Of a DNA stretch of 64,000 nucleotides, positions 27,201 to 35,682 are shown one piece after another. This DNA comes from Jiangella rhizosphaerae. GTDB lineage: Bacteria; Actinomycetota; Actinomycetes; Jiangellales; Jiangellaceae. Made by a program: the position numbers and the translations under genes. The stretch spans positions 53,634 through 117,633 of the forward strand of contig NZ_QUAL01000053.1 of NCBI RefSeq assembly GCF_003579925.1. Reading direction: 5' to 3'. The notes beneath the pieces were generated by a model. That model saw only the letters and a list, made by a program, of their open reading frames with translations, ran no database searches and had not been told where the DNA came from. How positions within the stretch are numbered: position 1 is the stretch's first letter; every line of letters begins with the position of its first letter.

Positions 27201-27693
27201 TCTGCGGCGGCACGCCCTGCAGCACTTCCAGCCGCTGGGCGTAGACGGCCATCTGCAGCAGCGCCGCCGCCTTGACGTGCCGGGCGAGCTTGGTGTCGGC
27301 GATGTCGTACGACCACGAGCCGAGGCCGGACGGGCGGTCGTCGTTGCGGATGAGGAAGTCGGCGTAGCCCAGCCACCGGCCGTCGTGGAAGGTGGCCTGG
27401 AAGATGCGGTCGGCGCCGTCCTTCATGGCCGCGAGCGTGCGGTCCTCGGCGTCGGCCGGGCCGATGCCGCGCGGGATCTCGACCACCCGGTGCGCCGAGC
27501 TCATCTCGGCGAGCACGGCGGCCTCGTGCTCGTCGCCGCGCCGCCGCACGACGTCGGCGCCGGGGTCGTCCGCCGCCGGCCGCGGCCGGCGGCCCTCGGC
27601 GACCTCGCGGTTGAGCGTGGTGAGGTGCGGGCACTCCAGGTGACCGACCAGGTCCGTCGGGCTCAGCACCAGGCCCGCGTCGGTGACGTACAT
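24232..27693 (-). CDS. TM0106-type RecB-like nuclease fused to SF1 helicase
   Basis: A 1153-residue protein with three parts. The N-terminal RecB/Cas4-like nuclease (about 1-215) has GYADFLIRND, SYDIADTKLARHVK and a closing CAICPWKATC cysteine cluster. A DEDD-like exonuclease segment follows (LFLDLEGDPFFGD near 310, YNRDDCVSTRQLRDWL near 480). The superfamily-1 helicase part has GPPGAGKTYAGSRAV (~748), VLVVDEAGQFSLAN (~863), VGTVDKFQGQEAPVVIVSL and NRLNVAVSRARSLAVL. It probably unwinds and cuts DNA or DNA/RNA; the physiological role is unproven. It sits next to the toxin-antitoxin-like pair, and its downstream end is the hairpin at the stop codon. Confidence 0.9.
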   Translation of the reverse strand: MYVTDAGLVLSPTDLVGHLECPHLTTLNREVAEGRRPRPAADDPGADVVRRRGDEHEAAVLAEMSSAHRVVEIPRGIGPADAEDRTLAAMKDGADRIFQATFHDGRWLGYADFLIRNDDRPSGLGSWSYDIADTKLARHVKAAALLQMAVYAQRLEVLQGVPPQTLTVILGDRQQVAVPYVDVAAYARHAMRRYGQWLADPPETYPLRVGHCAICPWKATCARQWQDDDDLVLVPFLRRDQRDVLRSAGIATVERLAAAAPGELDAVGRIGRSTKRKLATQARLQVGARSRELPPYELITPIEARRGLALLPEPDDGDLFLDLEGDPFFGDHGLEYLWGVSDARDAFTSWWAHDPPAERRAFEQVVDHIMAAWRARPGMHVYHYAPYEPSRLKGLSQRYGTRIDEVDALLRGERLVDLYAVVKQGLLIGTESYSIKALERFYSPGGRAGAAVKDAGSSIVEYERWLAERDQRILDDIEAYNRDDCVSTRQLRDWLEDRRSEALAAGHAVPRPDDIGDEQAEHLKERDPELVAIEARLLDGVPADPASRTPAQQANALLAGLLEWHRRENRAEWWEYFRVRRLAVDELVDDPATLGGLHAPELLRTEKRSGVWRYAIPPQESRLRPGDQCGHAGPDGGTSKILRLDLENGVVELKRALAKEQPHPVALLPPDPIPAGVQEKALVRVGGWVAEHGFEADGPFRGVRDLLTGRSPRLAGGVPLRLAGESGSDALCRVAPALAGSLPVQGPPGAGKTYAGSRAVVELLRAGRTVGITALSHRVITHLLEAVLEAAGDDEQGVLFGGPPLVRAIQKADDGNASRHPAVTVTTSNDDVEAALAAGAVNLVAGTGWLFARPDVHVDVLVVDEAGQFSLANTVAAGAAADAVILLGDPRQLPQPVKGNHPDGAGVSALDHVLGEHDTVPPERGLFLDTTWRMHPDVCAPVSELSYDSLLVPRSGLERQLIGGDDDLAGAGVRWVPVEHTGCSVRSDAEVAVVAELVDSLAGRTWTAPDGSSRPLGPADILVVAPYNAQVGQLLGALDGRARVGTVDKFQGQEAPVVIVSLTTSSAADAPRGVDFVANRNRLNVAVSRARSLAVLVGSPALLSAPVRSLDQVQGVNTLCRLVEYARGVHAARPGAGGAGDIPVVGRTRRDGG

Positions 27694-27754
27694 GCCGCAC
27701 CTCCTCTCGTGGGACCAGACTGCCGCATGCCACCGACAGAATCGGGGACGTGGC

Positions 27755-28480
27755 TCAACCGGCGAGTGAACGGACGATCAGCGTCGCGCCCGACAGCGTG
27801 CACACCACCATGACCGCCAGCCGCAGCCGGCCGCCGTCGACGAACGTCCGCAGCCCCGACGCCGCCGCGAACCCCGCCACCAGCGGGGGCGCCAGCCACA
27901 GCGCGGTCGTCGTCTGGACCATCGTCAGCTCGCCGACGACGCCCAATGCGGCCAGCGAGACCCCGACGCCGACGAGGAAGTACACCGCGAGCGTCGAGCG
28001 CACCCGCGGTCCCAGCTCGCTCTGGTAGACCAGCGCCAGCGGAGGCCCGCCGATCGACGTCGCCGTCCCGGAGATGCCGGACACCGTGCCGGCCGCGACC
28101 AGCACGCCGCGCGTCATCGGCAGCCGGATGGTCCGTGCGGTGAGCGCCACGGCGACCAGGATCACCACCCCGACGGTCACGCTCAGCACGCGGGGCGAGC
28201 TGACCGACACGATCCACGCGCCCAGCAGCGTCGCCGGCAGCCGCCCGAGGAACGCCCAGCGCAGCCCCCACCAGTCGACGTCGGACCACTCGCGGGCCAG
28301 CGTGAACACCGGCAGCAGCAGCGAGAGCCAGAGCAGGGTGCCCGGCACGAGCTCCGGAGCCAGCAGCGCCGCCGCCGGGGCGGCGAGCAGGCCGAGCCCG
28401 AGCCCGATCGTGCCCTGGACGGCGGCGCCGAGGAACACGGCGGCCGCGAGCACGACCACGACCTCAACCGGCGGCATCAT
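27755..28480 (-). CDS. TauE/SafE-family membrane exporter
   Basis: A 241-residue membrane protein with about eight hydrophobic segments. It has GTIGLGLGLLAAPAAALLAPE near the start and VSGISGTATSIGGPPLALVYQ in the middle, the two repeated G-rich signatures of the family, which exports sulfite, sulfoacetate or related anions. The start is unsure: ATG at 28480 or 28477, or GTG at 28498 (adding six residues). All three overlap the start of the divergent MazG-like gene. It ends 61 bases before the RecB-helicase gene on the same strand. Confidence 0.88.
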   Translation of the reverse strand: MMPPVEVVVVLAAAVFLGAAVQGTIGLGLGLLAAPAAALLAPELVPGTLLWLSLLLPVFTLAREWSDVDWWGLRWAFLGRLPATLLGAWIVSVSSPRVLSVTVGVVILVAVALTARTIRLPMTRGVLVAAGTVSGISGTATSIGGPPLALVYQSELGPRVRSTLAVYFLVGVGVSLAALGVVGELTMVQTTTALWLAPPLVAGFAAASGLRTFVDGGRLRLAVMVVCTLSGATLIVRSLAG

Positions 28481-28820
28481 GGCCTCCGTGACCGACACCT
28501 CGAACCTGGACGGCCTGCGCGACCGCCTGCTGCGATTCGTCGCCGACCGTCAGTGGGAGCCGTACCACACGCCCAAGAACCTCGCGATGGCACTGGCCGG
28601 CGAGGTCGGCGAGCTGCTGGCCGAGCTGCAGTGGCTGACGCCGGAGGAGTCCGTCGCGGTGGTGACGGCGGACCCCGAGGCGGCCGCGCGGATCCGCTCC
28701 GAGCTTGCCGACGTCACCAACTACCTCGTCCACCTCGCGGCGGCACTGGACGTCGACCTGGTCGCCAACGCGCACCGCAAGCTGGACGAGGTAGAGGTGC
28801 GCTACCCGCCCGGCGCCTGA
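28479..28820 (+). CDS. MazG-like nucleotide pyrophosphohydrolase
   Basis: A 113-residue all-alpha NTP-PPase. The metal-binding motif is EVGELLAELQW (E-x-x-E) followed by ELADVTNYLVHLA (E-x-x-D), spaced as in MazG/iMazG proteins. It would hydrolyse non-canonical or excess NTPs to NMP and PPi, a housecleaning role. The start may be ATG 28479 or GTG 28488. Either overlaps the divergent TauE/SafE start, leaving no untranslated leader, so leaderless transcription or a promoter inside the neighbour is implied. Confidence 0.88.
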   Translation: MASVTDTSNLDGLRDRLLRFVADRQWEPYHTPKNLAMALAGEVGELLAELQWLTPEESVAVVTADPEAAARIRSELADVTNYLVHLAAALDVDLVANAHRKLDEVEVRYPPGA

Positions 28821-28837
28821 CGGCCGGTGTGACGGCG

Positions 28838-29788
28838 TCACGCGCCGCTCTGCTCCGCGGCCACCGCGCCGGCGACGATCGCGACGTGCGCCCGCACCAG
28901 GTCCAGGCACTGCGCCGGCGTGGCGGTGCTGGGCGAGGTGATCTTGACACCGACGTAGGACGGCGCGCCGCCGGCGGCGCGCAGGCTGTCGGTGACCTCC
29001 GTGGCGGTCAGCAGGCTGGTCGCGGCGGCGGCGGCGATCGGGGCGTCGGACCAGTCGCGGATCGGCAGGTGCAGATCGGCCCAGGCCGGCCCGTCGAGCG
29101 TGTCGGCGTCGGACACGCCGGAGAACACCAGCGCGTCGAGCCGGCCACGCTCCACGGCGGCGGCGATGTGCTCGCGGGCGCCGCCGGCGCTGCGCGTCTC
29201 GATGACGGACCGGGCCCAGTTGACCGACATCCCGATGCCGTGCTCCTCCGCGATGGCGAGCTCGCCGGCGAAGGTCAGGAAGCCCTTGGCCGGCTCGTGG
29301 GCGTCGCTGTGCGCGTCGGAGTGCTCGATCAGCAGCCGGACGCCGCCCCAGTCCCAGGTCAGCACCTCGTCGAGCGACGCGCGGAAGGCGTCGGCGGACG
29401 TGTACGGGTGCCGCGGCGCCGAGTGCAGCTCGACGGCGGCGATGTGGCCGCCCGGGCCGGCGTTGACGGCGGCGACGAACTCGTACGCGCGGCGCAGCTG
29501 TTCGACCGCCTGCTTGCGCCCGCCGTCGTCCGACGACGCGAGGCCCTGCGCCGGGGACCCGGCCAGCGCCATCATCGTCGCCGGGATCATCGTCAGCACG
29601 TGCTCGCCGGCCGGGTCGCCGGCGTGCAGGTAGGCCGGGTCGTTCCACGGCGAGCCGTTGTCGATGAACGGGACCTCCAGCCCGTCGACCGCCGGCAGTG
29701 CCAGCACGTCGTCGACGAAGGTCCGGAACTGCGTGCCGGGCTCGAGGCCCCGGGGCGCCGCCGCGTACGCACCGACGATGAAGGCCAT
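28838..29788 (-). CDS. DUF4862-family protein (TIM-barrel-like)
   Basis: A 316-residue protein beginning MAFIVGAYAAAPRGLEPGTQ. Later landmarks are LEVPFIDNGSPWNDPAYL, VLTMIPATMMALAGSP, IAAVELHSAPRHPYTSADAFRAS, WDWGGVRLLIEHSDAH and GMSVNWARSVIETRS. The alternation of strands ending in E, H or D with helices suggests a xylose-isomerase-like barrel, perhaps a sugar-phosphate isomerase or epimerase, but the function of this family is not established. AGGAGAT just before ATG 29788 sets the start; a longer frame from 29845 lacks support. Confidence 0.75.
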   Translation of the reverse strand: MAFIVGAYAAAPRGLEPGTQFRTFVDDVLALPAVDGLEVPFIDNGSPWNDPAYLHAGDPAGEHVLTMIPATMMALAGSPAQGLASSDDGGRKQAVEQLRRAYEFVAAVNAGPGGHIAAVELHSAPRHPYTSADAFRASLDEVLTWDWGGVRLLIEHSDAHSDAHEPAKGFLTFAGELAIAEEHGIGMSVNWARSVIETRSAGGAREHIAAAVERGRLDALVFSGVSDADTLDGPAWADLHLPIRDWSDAPIAAAAATSLLTATEVTDSLRAAGGAPSYVGVKITSPSTATPAQCLDLVRAHVAIVAGAVAAEQSGA

Positions 29789-29894
29789 GCCGATCTCCTC
29801 GCTGCCTGGTGGACTGGCCGCGCCCAGCGTAGGTCGCCCCGACATGGAACGGTATGCCGGGTCCGCGGTTCGCTCTGGCGGTCATCATGGGTGC

Positions 29895-30422
29895 ATGACC
29901 ATGGACCCGCTGCCGGTGCTCGTCGAGGAATGGCAGTTCACCTGCTGTGGCGATCCGTTCGCCATCGGCGACCTGGTGCGCTGGCGGTTGTCGTTCTCCG
30001 GGGACGGCGACCTCGGGCCCAACGCGGCGCGGGTGACCGTCGACGCCGTCGCCGGCCCGTCGATCCAGGGCGAGCACCGGCGGGCGGGCAGCCTGCTCAC
30101 CGTCCAGCACGGCGCCGCGGCCGGCGTGACGGCGTTCGGCCCGCCCCACGCGGCGGGCACGGCCGTCAGGCTGACCGGTGCGTTCGCGGAGGACCACCAT
30201 GACCTCGTCCCCGACGTGGTGCCACTCGTCCTCGGGCGGATCGCTCGCATCCGGGCGGCGCGCGTCGCCTACGAGGCCCACGGCCGGGTCATGGTCCCGG
30301 ACCCCGCGACGTGGGAGCTCGACGACATCACCAGCGTGACCGACCACGTGCCCGAGACCGGCGACGGCGCCGTGGGCACGCCGTACTTCCTCGTCGACCT
30401 CCAGGTCGTGGACCCGACCTGA
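29895..30422 (+). CDS. DUF6578-like hypothetical protein
   Basis: A 175-residue actinobacterial protein. It opens with LPVLVEEWQFTCCGDPFAIGDLVRWRLSF, with an EEWQ-x-x-CCG-x-PF-x-x-GD-x-V-x-W pattern that I recall from the DUF6578 group. The remainder is beta-rich, with VRLTGAFAEDHHDLVPD and a Y-F-L-V-D-L final strand. The double cysteine could bind a metal, but no partner ligands are obvious. No function can be assigned. Its stop abuts the convergent MFS gene without a gap. Confidence 0.6.
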   Translation: MTMDPLPVLVEEWQFTCCGDPFAIGDLVRWRLSFSGDGDLGPNAARVTVDAVAGPSIQGEHRRAGSLLTVQHGAAAGVTAFGPPHAAGTAVRLTGAFAEDHHDLVPDVVPLVLGRIARIRAARVAYEAHGRVMVPDPATWELDDITSVTDHVPETGDGAVGTPYFLVDLQVVDPT

Positions 30423-31802
30423 TCAGCGCCCGCGCCGGACGGCGAACAGGCCGAGGCCGAACAGGACGACCGCGACCGCCGTCACGAGCAGGCCGACGTC
30501 GTGCAGGCCGTCGGTGGAGAGGTCCTGTTCGAGGATGACGCCGAGCACGCTCGTCGCCGCGATGGCGCCGAGGTAACGGAAGGTCTGGAACAGACCCGCC
30601 GACGCCCCCATCCGCCCGGCCGGCGCCGCCGAGTAGAGCGCCGTCTGCAGGCTCAGGTTCGTCACGCCGTTGGGGACGCCGAGCAGCACGGCGATCCCGA
30701 GCAGCAGCACGACCGGCGTCCCGTCACCCAGCAGGAGCAGCGCCGACGCCGCGACCACCAGGAGGCCGAGACCGAGCAGCCGCGGACCGGTCGAGCCGTG
30801 CCGCCGGATCGCCCGGGCCGTGACCGGAGTGACGACCATGCTGAGCAGCGTCGTCGGAAGCACCAGCAGGCCCACCGTCGCCGGGTCGAAGCCGCGGACC
30901 CGCTCCAGCCACATCGGCATGCCGAAGAAGATGCAGTAGAAGACCAGGTTGATCCCGCCCTGCTGGGCGAGGACCGTGCTCAGCGCGCGGTTCGCGGCCA
31001 GCCCGCGCACGTCCAGGAACGGCTCGGCCACCGTCCGCTCCCGCCACACCAGCAGCGCGCCCAGCGCGACGACGACCGGCGCGAGCCACCACAGCGGCCG
31101 GCCCGCGAGCGACAGCACGCCGAAGATCAGCGCCACCAGAGTGCCGCTGAACAGGGCGATCCCCGGCAGGTCCAGCTCCCGCCACCCGACCCGCGGTCCG
31201 CGCCGGACCGGCACGCCGGCCAGCACCCGCATCGCCAGGACGATGCCCACCAGCGTCACCGGCACGTTGACCAGGAACACCGCCTCCCACCCGGCGGCGG
31301 CGACCAGCAGCCCGCCGAGCACCGGGCCCAGCGCCGCACTCCCCGACGCGGCCACGGACAGGACGGCGAGCGCGCGGGCCGGCGGCTGAGCGCCCTGCCC
31401 TCCCTCAGGCTCTGCACCCGCGGCGGACCGCACCAGGATGAGCGCCGACGGGTACGCCGTCGACGTCGCCGCCGCCTGGACCAGCCGCACCACCAGCAGC
31501 CAGCCGAAGTCCGGCGCGAGCGGCGCCAGGGCCGACGCCGTCCCCATGAGCGCCAGTCCGCCGACGAACAGCCGCCGCGCGCCGAGCTGGTCGGCCAGCC
31601 GTCCCATCAGCGGCTGGCACACCGCGGCGACCACGTAGAACCCGGACGCCAGCCACGTCGACGTCGCGATGCCGACGCCGAAGTCGCGCTGCAGGCTCAC
31701 CAGCGCCACCGCGATCATCGACGAGTTCAGCGGGTTGAGCAGCGTGCCCAGCGACAGCGTGAGCAGCAGGCGGTTGGTGACGCCTCCGGGTCCCCGGGTC
31801 AT
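30423..31802 (-). CDS. MFS transporter, 14-TMS drug-efflux type
   Basis: A 459-residue permease of the DHA2-like group. The first segment reads LSLGTLLNPLNSSMIAVALVSLQRDFG, where the P-L-N-S-S-M-I-A-V-A-L pattern marks drug exporters. PLMGRLADQLGARRLFVGGL is motif A and VRLVQAAATSTAYPSALILVRS is motif B-like. LGPVLGGLLVAAAGWEAVFLVNVPVTL is motif C, diagnostic of antiporters. Its ATG overlaps the stop of the MFS gene upstream, so both are made from one transcript. The substrate is unknown. Confidence 0.88.
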   Translation of the reverse strand: MTRGPGGVTNRLLLTLSLGTLLNPLNSSMIAVALVSLQRDFGVGIATSTWLASGFYVVAAVCQPLMGRLADQLGARRLFVGGLALMGTASALAPLAPDFGWLLVVRLVQAAATSTAYPSALILVRSAAGAEPEGGQGAQPPARALAVLSVAASGSAALGPVLGGLLVAAAGWEAVFLVNVPVTLVGIVLAMRVLAGVPVRRGPRVGWRELDLPGIALFSGTLVALIFGVLSLAGRPLWWLAPVVVALGALLVWRERTVAEPFLDVRGLAANRALSTVLAQQGGINLVFYCIFFGMPMWLERVRGFDPATVGLLVLPTTLLSMVVTPVTARAIRRHGSTGPRLLGLGLLVVAASALLLLGDGTPVVLLLGIAVLLGVPNGVTNLSLQTALYSAAPAGRMGASAGLFQTFRYLGAIAATSVLGVILEQDLSTDGLHDVGLLVTAVAVVLFGLGLFAVRRGR

Positions 31803-33001
31803 CCGGCGGCGCCGTTCCGCGGCACCCAGCGGCCCATCAGCGCCGCGGCGACGAACGCGACGGCGCCGGCCGCCGCGATGGCCGCGCCGAGGGTGGCGGC
31901 CGCCGTCACGACGCTGACGAGGACCGGGCCGAGGCCGTTCCCGACGTCGGCGAACAGCCGCCACGCGCCCAGAAACGTCGCCCGGCTCACGTCCGGTGAG
32001 ATGTCCGAGCCGATGGTCATGATGATGCCGCTGCCCAGGCCGTTGCCGAACCCCATCAGCAGCGCGACCGCGGTGTAGGTGCCGACGCCGCTGGTCAGCG
32101 GCAGCAGTACCAGCGAGAGGCCGAGCAGGACCATCGACGGGACGACGATCCAGCGGCGTCCGAGGCGGTCCATCGCGTAGCCGGCCGGATAGAACATCAG
32201 CATCTCCATCGCGCCGGAGACACCGAACAGCAGGCTCACCGCCGCGGGGTCCAGCCCGAGGTGCTCGCCCCACAGCGGGATCGCGACCTGCCGCGAGGCC
32301 CGGGCCGCCCCGACCAGCAGCGCACCCACCCCCAGCGTGCGCAGGACCGGCAGGTGACGGCGGATGACGCGGGCCGTGGTGTCCGGCTTCCCGGCCGCGG
32401 GGTCTGCGCGCCGGGCCTTCGCGCCGGCGGCCGCCGGGGGTTCGGGCACGACCAGCAGCACGACGACCGCCGCGACCGCGGCCACCACGTGCACCCAGTA
32501 GCCGCCCGCGACGCCGAGCCGGCTCATCGCCGCCGCGCCGAGGAACGGCCCGGCGAACAGGCCGATCCGCTGCATCCCGCCGAGCGTGGACAGCGCCCGG
32601 CCGCGCAGGTGGAACGGGATCGCCTCGGTGACGTACGCATGCCTCGCCAGCCCGAACACCGACGACGAGATGCCGATGAGGACCACTGCCCCCGCCAGCA
32701 GGTGCACCGACGGCGCCTGCAGACAGGCGGCGAGCGCGGCGAGGACGACGCCGAGTGCCACCAGCATGGCCCGCCGCTCCCCCAGGCGGACCGCCAGGGT
32801 GCCGGCCGGCAGGTCGCCGACGATCTTGCCGACGCCCAGCAGCGCGACCACCAGGCCGGCGGTGGCGACCGAGCCGCCCAGCTCGCGAGCCGAGAGCGGG
32901 ATGACCGGCGCGATCGCGCCCTGGCCGATGCCGAACAGGAGCGACGGAAGGTACACCGAGGGGCCGATCGACCAGATGCCGACCTGCGGGCGGGCCGTCA
33001 A
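31799..33001 (-). CDS. MFS transporter, 12-TMS type
   Basis: A 400-residue permease with 12 predicted spans and a cytoplasmic loop around residue 195-215 (AGAKARRADPAAGKPDTTAR). Motif A is VGKIVGDLPAGTLAVRLGERRAMLVAL, and a second copy, YPAGYAMDRLGRRWIVVPS, marks the second half. FLGAWRLFADVGNGLGP is a typical eleventh helix. First gene of a two-transporter operon. The 220 bases between its start and the AAA ATPase gene on the same strand hold no gene; TACAAT at 33183-33188 on the minus strand is a possible -10 box, but its -35 spacing is poor. Confidence 0.87.
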   Translation of the reverse strand: MTARPQVGIWSIGPSVYLPSLLFGIGQGAIAPVIPLSARELGGSVATAGLVVALLGVGKIVGDLPAGTLAVRLGERRAMLVALGVVLAALAACLQAPSVHLLAGAVVLIGISSSVFGLARHAYVTEAIPFHLRGRALSTLGGMQRIGLFAGPFLGAAAMSRLGVAGGYWVHVVAAVAAVVVLLVVPEPPAAAGAKARRADPAAGKPDTTARVIRRHLPVLRTLGVGALLVGAARASRQVAIPLWGEHLGLDPAAVSLLFGVSGAMEMLMFYPAGYAMDRLGRRWIVVPSMVLLGLSLVLLPLTSGVGTYTAVALLMGFGNGLGSGIIMTIGSDISPDVSRATFLGAWRLFADVGNGLGPVLVSVVTAAATLGAAIAAAGAVAFVAAALMGRWVPRNGAAG

Positions 33002-33221
33002 CGCCGGTCCTGCACTGGGGCAGCCTCCCTGGCCCGGTCACGCGGGGCCGTGGCGCTCGTTCTGTCCGGGGTGTGTCGTACCGTCCTCTCGCTCCGGTTC
33101 GACCTGCTCGGTCTTGGGGGTGCGGGCAGGTCGGCCGGAGTCCAGCCGCGTCGTCCCGGCGCCTGGCGCGACGGCTGTGGATATTGTAGTCGTCGCGGCT
33201 TCGGCCGCTGTCAGGGCGACG

Positions 33222-34544
33222 TCAGACGTACAGGCCGGCTCCGGCCGCGGGTGCCCAGCTGCCGTCGCCGGCGAACCGCGCGAGCGTCGCCGTCGTCACC
33301 GCGTCGCCGTCGGCCAGGACCGAGCGGCGCACCAGTTCGCGCAGGTCGGCCCCCGACGCGCCGTCGGTGGAGTCGGCGATCGCCCCGACCTCGACCGCGA
33401 CGGCCAGCGGCCCCAGGTAACGGCGCAGGATGGCCCGCCGCTGCGCACCGTCGGGCAGCGGCACCTCGACCGTCCGGTCGAACCGCGCGGCCCGCACGGC
33501 GGCGTCGTCGAGCACCCGGGGGTCGTTGGTCGTGGCGACGGTGACGACGCCCTGGTGGCGGCTCATGGCGCCGTCGAGCGCGGCCAGGAACCCGTGCAGC
33601 CCGAGGTCGTTGCCGTGCCGGCGGCGGCCGATGACGAGGTCGAGGTCCTCGAGGACGACCAGAGCCGGCGAGAGCCGCGTGAGCTCCTCGTACACCGCCT
33701 CGATGGCGTCGGCGATGCTGCGTGCGTCGCAGAACACCACCGTGACGTCGCCGGCCAGCTCCGCCGCGAGCACGCGGCACAACGCGGACTTGCCGGTGCC
33801 CGGCGGTCCGAACAGCAGCAGCCCGCGGTTGGTCCCCAGGCCGAGCCGTTCCAGGAGGCCGCGCCGCCGGAACAGCCCGGCGACGTTGAGGTCGACCTCG
33901 GCCCAGACCGCCGCGGGCACGATGACGCCGGCCCGCGACTCGTCGGGCACCGGCACCGGCACGACCTCGAAGCCGCCGCGGTCGGCGCGGATGTGCAGGC
34001 AGCGGCCCTTGAAGTAGTTCCGCGGCCCGCGCGCCCGCGCGACGACGTCCTGCAGGTACCGCTCCGCCGCCTCGACGTCCGCCGTGCGGGCGTGGACGAT
34101 CAGCTCCTTGTCCGACCACCGCGCATCGACGGCGACGACCAGCGGTGCGGCGCTCAGCGTGCCCGGCTCGAACGCCGCCACGAGCGACGTCGGCACCGTC
34201 TCCACCGTGTCGTCGAGCTGCAGGCGGTCCCAGCGCGGGCTCTCATCGCTCTCGAGACCCGCGAGATCGGACGGCGGGTGCGCGCGCATGTCCTCGGCGA
34301 GCACCCGGGCGACCAGCGGCGCCGTGAACGGGCCGAGCCGCTCCCGCACCGCGACGACCCCCGCGGCGTCGCCGTCCAGCTGCCGCCGGGCGAACTCGTC
34401 GTGGTCCTCGGCCGTCCGCAGCGGCAGCGTCGCGTCGATCAGGTGCGCCAGCCAGGACAGCGTGTCCCTGACGCCGGGCGGCATCCGCCGCGTCCCGTCG
34501 TCCGTGCGCTTCACGTCATCGGTCGGTTCCTGCTCGGCGTTCAT
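33222..34544 (-). CDS. AAA-family ATPase (FtsH/Cdc48-like core)
   Basis: A 440-residue protein. The first ~230 residues are unassigned and mostly alpha-beta, ending with LNVAGLFRRRGLLERLGLGTNRG, which leads into the AAA core. Walker A is LLFGPPGTGKSALCRV (about 241-256), Walker B is LVVLEDLDLVIGRRR (~295), sensor 1 is VVTVATTNDPRVLDDAAV, and an arginine finger is in RAARFDRTVEVPLP. The start at ATG 34544 follows GGGAGGTGACGGCG. It is divergent from the first WYL regulator pair and is probably part of the same island. No protease domain is attached; a remodelling role is likely. Confidence 0.85.
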   Translation of the reverse strand: MNAEQEPTDDVKRTDDGTRRMPPGVRDTLSWLAHLIDATLPLRTAEDHDEFARRQLDGDAAGVVAVRERLGPFTAPLVARVLAEDMRAHPPSDLAGLESDESPRWDRLQLDDTVETVPTSLVAAFEPGTLSAAPLVVAVDARWSDKELIVHARTADVEAAERYLQDVVARARGPRNYFKGRCLHIRADRGGFEVVPVPVPDESRAGVIVPAAVWAEVDLNVAGLFRRRGLLERLGLGTNRGLLLFGPPGTGKSALCRVLAAELAGDVTVVFCDARSIADAIEAVYEELTRLSPALVVLEDLDLVIGRRRHGNDLGLHGFLAALDGAMSRHQGVVTVATTNDPRVLDDAAVRAARFDRTVEVPLPDGAQRRAILRRYLGPLAVAVEVGAIADSTDGASGADLRELVRRSVLADGDAVTTATLARFAGDGSWAPAAGAGLYV

Positions 34545-34746
34545 CGCCGTCACCTCCCTGGGCGTAGAAGCGCACCACCTCCTGCCGCGCGCTCCCCCAT
34601 GGAGCCGCGGGTCCTTGCGTGGCCGGATGCCATGGCTCGACGATACGGGCGGCCTCCGACAGAACTCCATCGGATTTCTCGCCCGCCGATTGAGTCCGGG
34701 GTGGCGCCTATGGTGACGCCGACCCCATCGGCGGCGAAGGGTGCCC

Positions 34747-35682
34747 ATGCCAGGAGGACGTGACCAGCTCGGTCCATTGGAGCGACTGACGCGGCTGCTG
34801 CTCGTGCTGGAGGCCGCCGAGCCGGCCGGGCTGCCCGCCTCGCGGCTGGTCGCCGTCGGCCAGTACGGTGCCGGCTCCGCCTACGACGCGCAGCGGCAGC
34901 TCGCCCGCGACATCACCGCATTGACCGCCATCGGCTGGGACATCCGCAATGTCGCCGGGCCGGGCGTCGACGCCGTCTACCGGCTGCACGCGCGCGATAC
35001 CCGGCTGCGGGTCGAGCTGGCGCCGGAGCACCAGGTCGAGCTGGTCCGGGCGGCGTTGGTCGCGGGCGACGCGGGGTTCCGCGACCGGCTCGGCGACCTG
35101 CCGGAACCCGACGAGGCCGGCCTGGTCCGCTCCGGTGCACAGCCCCGGGCGACGCCTGACCCGCTCACCGAGGCCGCGTACGCGGTCGAGCGGCGCTGCC
35201 TCATCCGCTTCACCTACAAGGGCCGGCCGCGCGTGGTACGCCCGCTCCTGGTCCGGCCGGGCGCCTCCGGCTGGTACTTGTACGGCGACGAGGCCGGCTC
35301 GCCAGCGCCCAAATGGTTCGTCACCGACCGCATGTCCGCCGTGTCCGTCGACCCGCCCGTGACCGCGGGCCCGCCCCGCGAGGTCACCGCAGAGGAGCTG
35401 AACCCGATCACGTGGCGCCGCGACCCGCGCGTCGACGTCGTCGTCGAGACGACGGCCGAGCACGAGCCGCAGGTGGCCGCCATGCTCGGTCCGCCGGCCC
35501 GCCGCGAGGCCGACGCCGACACCGTCCGGCTGACCGTGCCGGTCACGAACCGCGCGGCGTTCCGGGCCCGCCTCTACGAGCTGGGCCGGCGTGTCCGCGT
35601 GGTCTCACCGCAGGAGGTCGTCGACGAGATCGTGGCCGAGCTGCGCCGGTTCGTGGGCCCAGCGACGCTGGGGACACCGTGA
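34747..35682 (+). CDS. WYL-domain regulator, first of pair 1
   Basis: A 311-residue regulator like PafB/PafC. It starts MPGGRDQLGPLERLTRLLLVLEAAE, then a winged-helix part with LPASRLVAVGQYG and ITALTAIGWDI. The WYL domain follows (LIRFTYKGRPRVVRPLLVRP, ASGWYLYGDE, WFVTDRMSAVSV), which in relatives binds nucleotides or single-stranded nucleic acid. The C-terminal WCX extension has ELGRRVRVVSPQEVVDEI. AAGGG precedes ATG 34747. Its TGA overlaps the GTG of the second WYL gene. It is closely similar along its length to the protein at 40941. Confidence 0.88.
   Translation: MPGGRDQLGPLERLTRLLLVLEAAEPAGLPASRLVAVGQYGAGSAYDAQRQLARDITALTAIGWDIRNVAGPGVDAVYRLHARDTRLRVELAPEHQVELVRAALVAGDAGFRDRLGDLPEPDEAGLVRSGAQPRATPDPLTEAAYAVERRCLIRFTYKGRPRVVRPLLVRPGASGWYLYGDEAGSPAPKWFVTDRMSAVSVDPPVTAGPPREVTAEELNPITWRRDPRVDVVVETTAEHEPQVAAMLGPPARREADADTVRLTVPVTNRAAFRARLYELGRRVRVVSPQEVVDEIVAELRRFVGPATLGTP

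Noticed and set aside
30423..33041. A single 872-codon fused transporter
   Set aside because: The N-terminal half is a wrong-frame translation of the second MFS gene; two separate MFS genes with an ATGA overlap explain the region.
33183..33214. Promoter for the MFS operon (TACAAT with CTGACA)
   Set aside because: The spacing is 20 bases, too long for a normal promoter; noted only as weak.
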